Source of the DNA: CAWAHD01 sp963781785
GTDB lineage: Bacteria > Planctomycetota > Planctomycetia > Isosphaerales > Isosphaeraceae
Direction of reading: 5' to 3'
Length of the DNA stretch: 64,000 bases
NCBI GenBank assembly: GCA_963781785.1
Contig: CAWAHD010000005.1
Location: forward strand, 1,116,001 to 1,180,000
Position 1 is the stretch's first letter; every line of letters starts with the position of its first letter. This document shows positions 58,627 through 64,000 of the stretch, in pieces. The position numbers and the translations under genes are program-made. The notes under the pieces are model-generated. The model did no database searches, had not been told where the DNA came from, and saw nothing but the letters and a program-made list of their open reading frames with translations.

Positions 58627-59022
58627 ATGGAAATCAAGAGAATTGGCTCACAGCCTTCCGGCAAAGGGCCGGCCGACTGGTTCACCGGCTCCGTCCGCAT
58701 CGACCCGCTGTTCCAACCGCACGCTCCGGCACGCGCGGCCGGTGCCAGCGTCACCTTCGAGCCCGGAGCCCGGACGGCCTGGCACACCCACCCGCTGGGG
58801 CAGACCCTGATCATCACGGCCGGTTGCGGCTGGGTCCAGCGGGAGGGCGGCCCGGTCGCGGAGGTTCATCCCGGCGACGTGGTCTGGTTCCCGCCGGGCC
58901 AGAAGCATTGGCACGGTGCCGCGCCGACCACGGCCATGACGCATATCGCCATCCAGGAACAGCTCGACGGCAAGGTCGTCGATTGGCTGGAGTGTGTGAG
59001 CGACGAACAGTACCGCAAGTGA
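58627..59022 (+). CDS. Cupin-domain protein
   Basis: 131 residues from ATG 58627 with GGAGG just upstream. A single cupin barrel: PGARTAWHTHPLGQTLIITA (motif 1, metal ligands HTHPLGQ) and HPGDVVWFPPGQKHWHGAAP (motif 2, His). This small (R)-mandelonitrile-lyase/carboxymuconolactone-type cupin is often next to aldo/keto reductases. It binds a divalent metal. Its reaction here is unknown, with detoxification or isomerisation of a small molecule as the best guess. Confidence 0.9.
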   Translation: MEIKRIGSQPSGKGPADWFTGSVRIDPLFQPHAPARAAGASVTFEPGARTAWHTHPLGQTLIITAGCGWVQREGGPVAEVHPGDVVWFPPGQKHWHGAAPTTAMTHIAIQEQLDGKVVDWLECVSDEQYRK

Positions 59023-59169
59023 GGCACAAATCCCGTTTTCGGGTCGATGGCGCAAACGTTGATTCTAATGACATCCGGAGTGATGGCACTCTGGACGATG
59101 TCAACGTCCGATGCGTCGTTTTGGCGAATCGGCCGGAGGGATCGCTTCCCAATCGAGGAGATCATTCCC

Positions 59170-61132
59170 ATGGCCATTCCGAAGGACTACCAGCGGCTCG
59201 AGAACAGCACCCGGCACATTCTGCCCAATGCAAGACGGATGAGACCGGCCGCTCCGGATGAAGCAATCTCGGTCACCATCGCTGTACGGCGACGGCCCGG
59301 AGGGCCGCCGATGCCCAGCCAAGAGGAGTGGGCGACAACGCCCCCAGGAAAGCGCCGGTACGTCACGACCGAAGTATTCACAGCGAACTACGGCGCCGCC
59401 CCGGTCGATCTCGATCTCGTCGCGGACTTTGCCGCGAGGCACGGCCTCAAGGTCGTCGAGAAGAACGCCGCACAGCGGCTCGTGATCGCGGCCGGCAAGG
59501 TCTCGCAAGTCAACGAGGCGTTCGCGGTGGAACTGGGACACTACGAGGTCGAGCACCCGGCCAGAAGGGAACACAAACGAATGGAAGGCGACGCCCGGCC
59601 CGCCGAGCCGGAGCGTGAGGCCTATCGAGGCTACGAAGGCGAGGTGCACATCCCGGTGGACGTCGCGGGCGTCGTGGAAGGCGTGTTCGGCCTCGACAAT
59701 CGCCGCATGGCGCGCCGGGCCGTTCCCACCGTGCCGTTTCCCGTGATCACGCCGCTCACGCCTCCCCAGGTCGCCGCACTGTATGACTTCCCGAGACCGC
59801 CGCATCACATCGGCAAAGAGACGATCGGGCTCCTGGAGTTCAGCGATCCGTCGGTCGGCACATGCGGGTACCTACCGGCCGACATCAACGCCTACTTCAC
59901 AACTTCGCTCGGCATCGGTCCCGGGCTCGTCACGCCGACACTCACGGACATCAGCGTCAACGGAGCGACCAACTCGCCGGGGTCGGGAAGCTCCTTCAAC
60001 GCAGACGCCGAGGTGGCCCTCGACATCGAGGTCTCCGCAGCGGTCGCCCAAGGGGCGCACATCGCCGTTTATTTCTCCACGTGGGACGAAAACGGATGGT
60101 TCCTGGCCGTCAAACGGGCCGTGCATCCTCATCCCGGAGAGCCGAGGCCGTCGGTTCTATCCATCAGTTGGATCTGGCCCGAGTTCTTCAGCCTGGCCCA
60201 CCTCGCCTGGACTCCGGCCGCGATGACCGCGGTGAACGCCGCCTTTCACGAAGCCGCGTTGTTCGGAATGACGGTCCTGGCGGCTTCCGGCGACGATGGA
60301 TCAAACTGCAACGTCGGGGACGGCAAGGCCCACTGCTATTATCCCCAGACGGACCCCTGGGTCACGACGTGTGGCGGCACCACGATCGGAAACGTCTCCG
60401 GCTCGTCGTTCACCGAGATCACCTGGAACGACAACGGCATCACCGGCGGCGGGATCAGCGACTTCTTTGATTTGCCGCACTGGCAGCGGCACGCCAACGT
60501 GCCTCTTTCAGTCAACCCCGGGCATCGCAAGGGCCGCGGCATCCCCGACATCGCGGGCTATGCCAACGGGTACCAGATCGTACTAGAAGGGTCGAGCTCC
60601 GGCCCGTGGTGGGGTACCAGCGAGACTGCCCCGCTCTACGCCGGACTGATCGCGATCATCAACGCCCACCTGGGCGAACGCGTCGGATACTTGAACCCCA
60701 CTTTCTACTCTCACCGCGCGGCGGAGATCTTCCGCGACATCGCCGACGAACGCACCAACGCCACCGGCGGGGCGCCCGGGTACCTCTCGGTACCAGGGTG
60801 GGGACGCGTGCACAGGTTTGGGCGTGATCAAAGGCATGGCGCTCTTGAAACTGCTCCATCGCGAAGAGGAACACGAGAAAACGAGGAATGGCGATGGTGT
60901 CACCGGCAAGGTGGCAGGACTCGTCTTCGGCGCCTTCGGTGATTTCGAGGGGTTCCTGCTCGAGGATTTCCATGGCGCAGAGCATCGCTTCGAGAGCCAC
61001 GAGCGGGAAATCCGTGAGGTCGTTCATCGCGCCTGGGAGGATCGGACCGTCACGACCGTGATCACGAATCATCACGATCATCACCGGCCGATCTCGATCA
61101 TCCTCCGCAGCCCGGGGATGGTTCACGTTTGA
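59170..61132 (+). CDS. S53 family peptidase (sedolisin/kumamolisin type), one frameshift
   Basis: An acid-active serine-carboxyl endopeptidase. ATG 59170 with GAGGAG upstream. The N-terminal pro-kumamolisin activation domain (SVTIAVRRRPGGPP; YVTTEVFTANYGAAPVDLDL) is followed by the catalytic domain: Glu and Asp of NADAEVALDIEVS (~280-285), oxyanion Asp in LAASGDDGSNC (~374), Ser in GTSETAPLYAGL (~483). The calcium site FRDIADERTNATGGAPGYLS PGW is split: an extra G near 60803 moves the frame, and the correct continuation is WDACTGLGVIKGMALLKLLH. An unusual ~90-residue Glu/His-rich tail follows to 61132. No classical signal peptide is visible. Confidence 0.85.
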
Positions 61133-61199
61133 CGTGATCGATCGAGACTTTACTCGACGCGGCGAGATCTCAGTGCCGGATTCCCTCCCAATCGCCGCC

Positions 61200-64000
61200 T
61201 CAAGGGCGCGGCGGTTTGTCGCCCAAACCGCCGCGTGCGAGGAGGAACGCGACCAGGTCCTGTATCTCGCCCTCCGTCAGGCTGTTCAGCAGTCCCGCGG
61301 GCATGGGGGAGGCGTGAGACGGCTGCATCTCTTCGATGTCTCCGCGCCTCACATTGGTTGCCTTCCCCGGATCGAACATATCCTCGATGACGCTCAACGA
61401 GTCGCCGTGCATATTACCCACGCGGCCGGTCACCACGCGGCCGTCCTTGGTGGCGATCGTGATCGCGGCGTACTGGTCGCTGATCACCTTGCTCGGCTCG
61501 ACGATCGCTTCGAGCAGGTCGCGGACGCCGAAACGGCCCGCGACGGCAGTCAGGTCCGGGCCAACTCCCCCGCCCTCCTGGGCGAAGCGATGGCACGCGG
61601 CGCAGGCGACGGCTCCATAAAGCCGGCGGCCGCGCTCCAGGTCATGCCGCTCGCCCAGGCCGCGCTCGACGGTCGGAACCAGCTCGGCGAGGGTCCATTC
61701 CTTGACCGGCTTTCGCAAGGCCAGCAGGTCCCGCAGAGAGTTGCGGGCGGGCTGGACGTCCAGGATCGATTGGAGCGCCTTCCGCTCGTCGTCGCTCAAG
61801 GTCTTGATCGCCTGGGACTTGATCGTTCGCTGCGCGTTCTGAAATGTATTGCCGCCGCGATAGGCCGCGGCCGTTGTCACGAACCAGCGGAAGTACTCCT
61901 CCCGCAAGCCCGGAGTCCAGCCCGTCTTCAAGACGCGGAGCACCAGTGCGTACTGGATCTGCTCCTGCTGCGTCGGTGCTTCACGCATCGCCGCCATGAC
62001 CTTCGCGGCCGCCGTGGGGGCCTGGAGGTAAACGAGGATCTCGGCAAGCAGCAGGTCAACCTCGATCGCTCGCGCCGGAAAGAGCGGTGCGAACCGCGCC
62101 GCTAGCCGGCTGCACGTCTCTTCGTCCGGCCGCCCCAGCCGCATGAACGCCAGCGAGTACGCGCGCAGCAAGTCGACGCGATCGGCCGTTCCCAGCCGCG
62201 ACCAGTCGATGGCATCGAGGGCGGCCAGCACCCGGCCGCGCAGGGCGGTGTCCGGCGCCGTATCGGCCGGCTTCTGATGGGGCTCGTCCGGGCCGCTGAC
62301 GCGGCGCCAGCGCCACCAGAGCGGCGATCGCCTTGCGCGGGTCGGGTTCCGCGCAGCGCCTTCCGCTGCCACTGTTCCGGATCCTGCCACTCCAGCGCGA
62401 CACGGGCGGCGTAGCGGATCGCGCGGTCCTGGTCTCTCAGATAAGGCCATACGGCGTCCACCGCGGTCGGGTCACGGTGTCCATGGTAAGCTTCCAGCTT
62501 CCGGCGCTTGTCTCGCTGGGCCCTGGCTTGGGGGTCCGGCCGGGTCGACGAAGCGGATCTCGCCGCCGATATAAGTCACCCGGTAGAGGGCCGACTGCGC
62601 CCCGCGGCCGCCGACGGCGAAGTACATGGCGCCGTCAACCGGGTTGACGATCACATCGGTAACGGGGAGCGGCTGGCCGCTGATGAATTCCTCCACATCT
62701 GCAGTGTAACTGGCTCCCTGGGGCCGGAGATGGACGGCGCGAAGCTTGCCGAAGCTCCAGTCACTGATGAACAGGGCTTCGCGATACTTCTCGGGAAACT
62801 TCGATCCGTAGCCAAAGGTGATCCCGGTGGGCGAGCCCGGGCCGATGTCCACGACCGCCCCGAAGCTATCGATGGAGTAAGACGGCCACTTGCCCGATCC
62901 GTTGCGGAAGCCGAACTCGGCGCCGCTGATCACGTGGTTGACACGCGTCGGCCGATACCACGGTTCGCCGATGTCCCACTCCATGTCGGCGTCGTAGGTG
63001 AACAGCTCACCGTCGTGGTCGAACGCCAGGTCGAACGGGTTGCGGAAGCCGGAGGCGATCAGCTCCCATTCCTTGCCGTCCGGGTCGGTGCGAGCGATCC
63101 AGCCCTGCGGCGCCATCGAGTCGTCCATGAAGCCGGTGGGGATGCGGCACGCGAGGTTGTCCTCGCCCCAGTTGAGCGGAACGCGCGAGCCGATTCACCT
63201 TGGTGAGCTGGGTCGAGTTGCCGCAGACCACGTAGAGCGACTTGCCGTCCGGGGCAAGTGCGATCGAGTGCATGCCGTGCTCGCCGCCGCCGCGGATCTG
63301 GCGGAGCAGCTTGACCTCGTCGTACCGATCGTCGCCGTTCGTGTCACGAACGCGATAAAGGCCGTGAGTGCCCCGTTCGTTCACCATCGCGTAAAGGCTG
63401 CCAAATGCATAGAGCAGCCCATGGGCACCGGCCAAGTCCACTCCGATCGACTCGGGCTTGACGGGCGCGCTGTGGCCCGGTGCCGGCAGCGTCATGCGGT
63501 AAAGCTTGCCGTTCTGATCGGCGGCGATCAAGCCGGCCCTTCGGGTCGGTGCAAAGAGCGACCCAGGAGCCCTGGGTGTCCCTCGGCACCAGGTAGAGCA
63601 TGTCCAGCTTGAAGCCGTTTGCGACCCGCACGTTGCCGGCGGCCGACTCGGCGGCCGAGCTCAGCGACTTGATGCGGATGTCCTTGAACTGGACGGTCAT
63701 CGGCAGGCCGGCGTGGAGCTGGAGTGCCAGGATGCCCGAACCGAGCCGCTTCGATAGAGTGTCGTCGAAGACGTCGACGGTCGGGACACCGTTGATGAAA
63801 TGCTGAAGGCGGTTTCCCCGGGCGATGACGACGTACTCGTTCCAGTCGTTCTTCTTGATCTTGGCCTGGATTTCCTCGGAAGAGCCGAGCCGGCCCGTCA
63901 CCTCTTTCTTGCCGTCAGACGTCCACGTGAGGGCCTCCCCGCGCCGGGCCATGATCCCCCGGCCGCCGGCGCCTCCGGCCTCGTCGTAGAGGATGCCCGA
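61200..64000 (-). CDS. DUF1080 - beta-propeller - HEAT - cytochrome c protein, N-terminus outside window (frameshifts)
   Basis: Runs off the right edge. From the N-terminal side: a DUF1080/3-keto-disaccharide-hydrolase-like domain (SGILYDEAGG at the edge, NDWNEYVVIARGNRLQHFIN, LQLHAGLPMTVQFKDIRIKS). Then a PQQ/Gdh-like six-bladed propeller (GGGEHGMHSIALAPDGKSLY; ASGFRNPFDLAFDHDGELFT; FISDWSFGKLRAVHL). A HEAT-like part follows (VWPYLRDQDRAIRYAARVAL). The C-terminal haem domain has CAACH and GVGPDLTAVAGRFGVRDLLE, IVEPSKVISDQYAAI, ending LVAFLLARGG. This is the planctomycete putative membrane-bound dehydrogenase type, likely periplasmic carbohydrate oxidation. Frames change near 63545, 63190, 62490 and 62330. 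Confidence 0.85.

Overview
The window is GC-rich DNA from a member of the Planctomycetota, most likely an Isosphaeraceae-like lineage (inference from gene content, not from a search). The markers are five DUF1559 proteins with prepilin-type N-termini and the H-X9-DG motif, several DUF1573 proteins, two PEP-CTERM proteins, two giant FG-GAP/ASPIC-UnbV (CRTAC1-type) proteins, TPR proteins with a single N-terminal anchor, a TPR-multihaem cytochrome c, and a DUF1080/propeller/cytochrome c protein at the right edge.

Layout. 1-5.8 kb: the end of a PEP-CTERM protein, two unknown soluble proteins, a TPR-thioredoxin lipoprotein, then gene-poor DNA with hairpin repeats and a PEP-CTERM gene split by an amber codon. 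5.8-8.7 kb and 13.9-15.8 kb: decayed accessory DNA with remnants of two families of REP-associated tyrosine transposases (RAYT), their probable short terminal repeats, an intact toxin-antitoxin pair, a decayed toxin-antitoxin pair, a truncated membrane glycosyltransferase and a four-copy 22-bp repeat array. Between these, 8.8-13.7 kb holds a six-gene minus-strand cluster: three DUF1573-type proteins, a 10-cysteine mini-protein, a LolA-like exported protein and a DUF1559 pseudopilin.

15.8-27.9 kb is mostly core metabolism: dxr-rseP (isoprenoid precursor synthesis and site-2 protease), a conserved unknown protein, acetyl-CoA synthetase, ribosomal proteins L28 and L32, an MFS sugar-acid type transporter facing an enolase-superfamily dehydratase, a 2-hydroxyacid dehydrogenase, proC and a phosphoesterase. 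28-49.2 kb is a planctomycete-specific envelope block: tandem CRTAC1-like proteins, a YfhO-like membrane protein, a TPR-heptahaem cytochrome, four anchored TPR proteins, four DUF1559 paralogues and a small lipoprotein. The last part carries a duplicated lipoprotein-DUF1559-DUF1559 block. 49.9-64 kb: an MBL-fold hydrolase, guaA, a tiny membrane protein, a C45-type hydrolase, a sugar-binding-like exported protein, purC, aroC, an aldo/keto reductase, a cupin, an S53 peptidase and the partial DUF1080/cytochrome protein.

A striking property of this sequence is that at least 15 conserved genes, including normally essential ones (dxr, rseP, aroC), are broken by single-base shifts while the protein signal continues uninterrupted in another frame. 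I read this mainly as indel error in a draft assembly, so these genes are listed over their full span as CDS. Only truly decayed copies are called pseudogenes. No rRNA, tRNA or CRISPR array was recognised.
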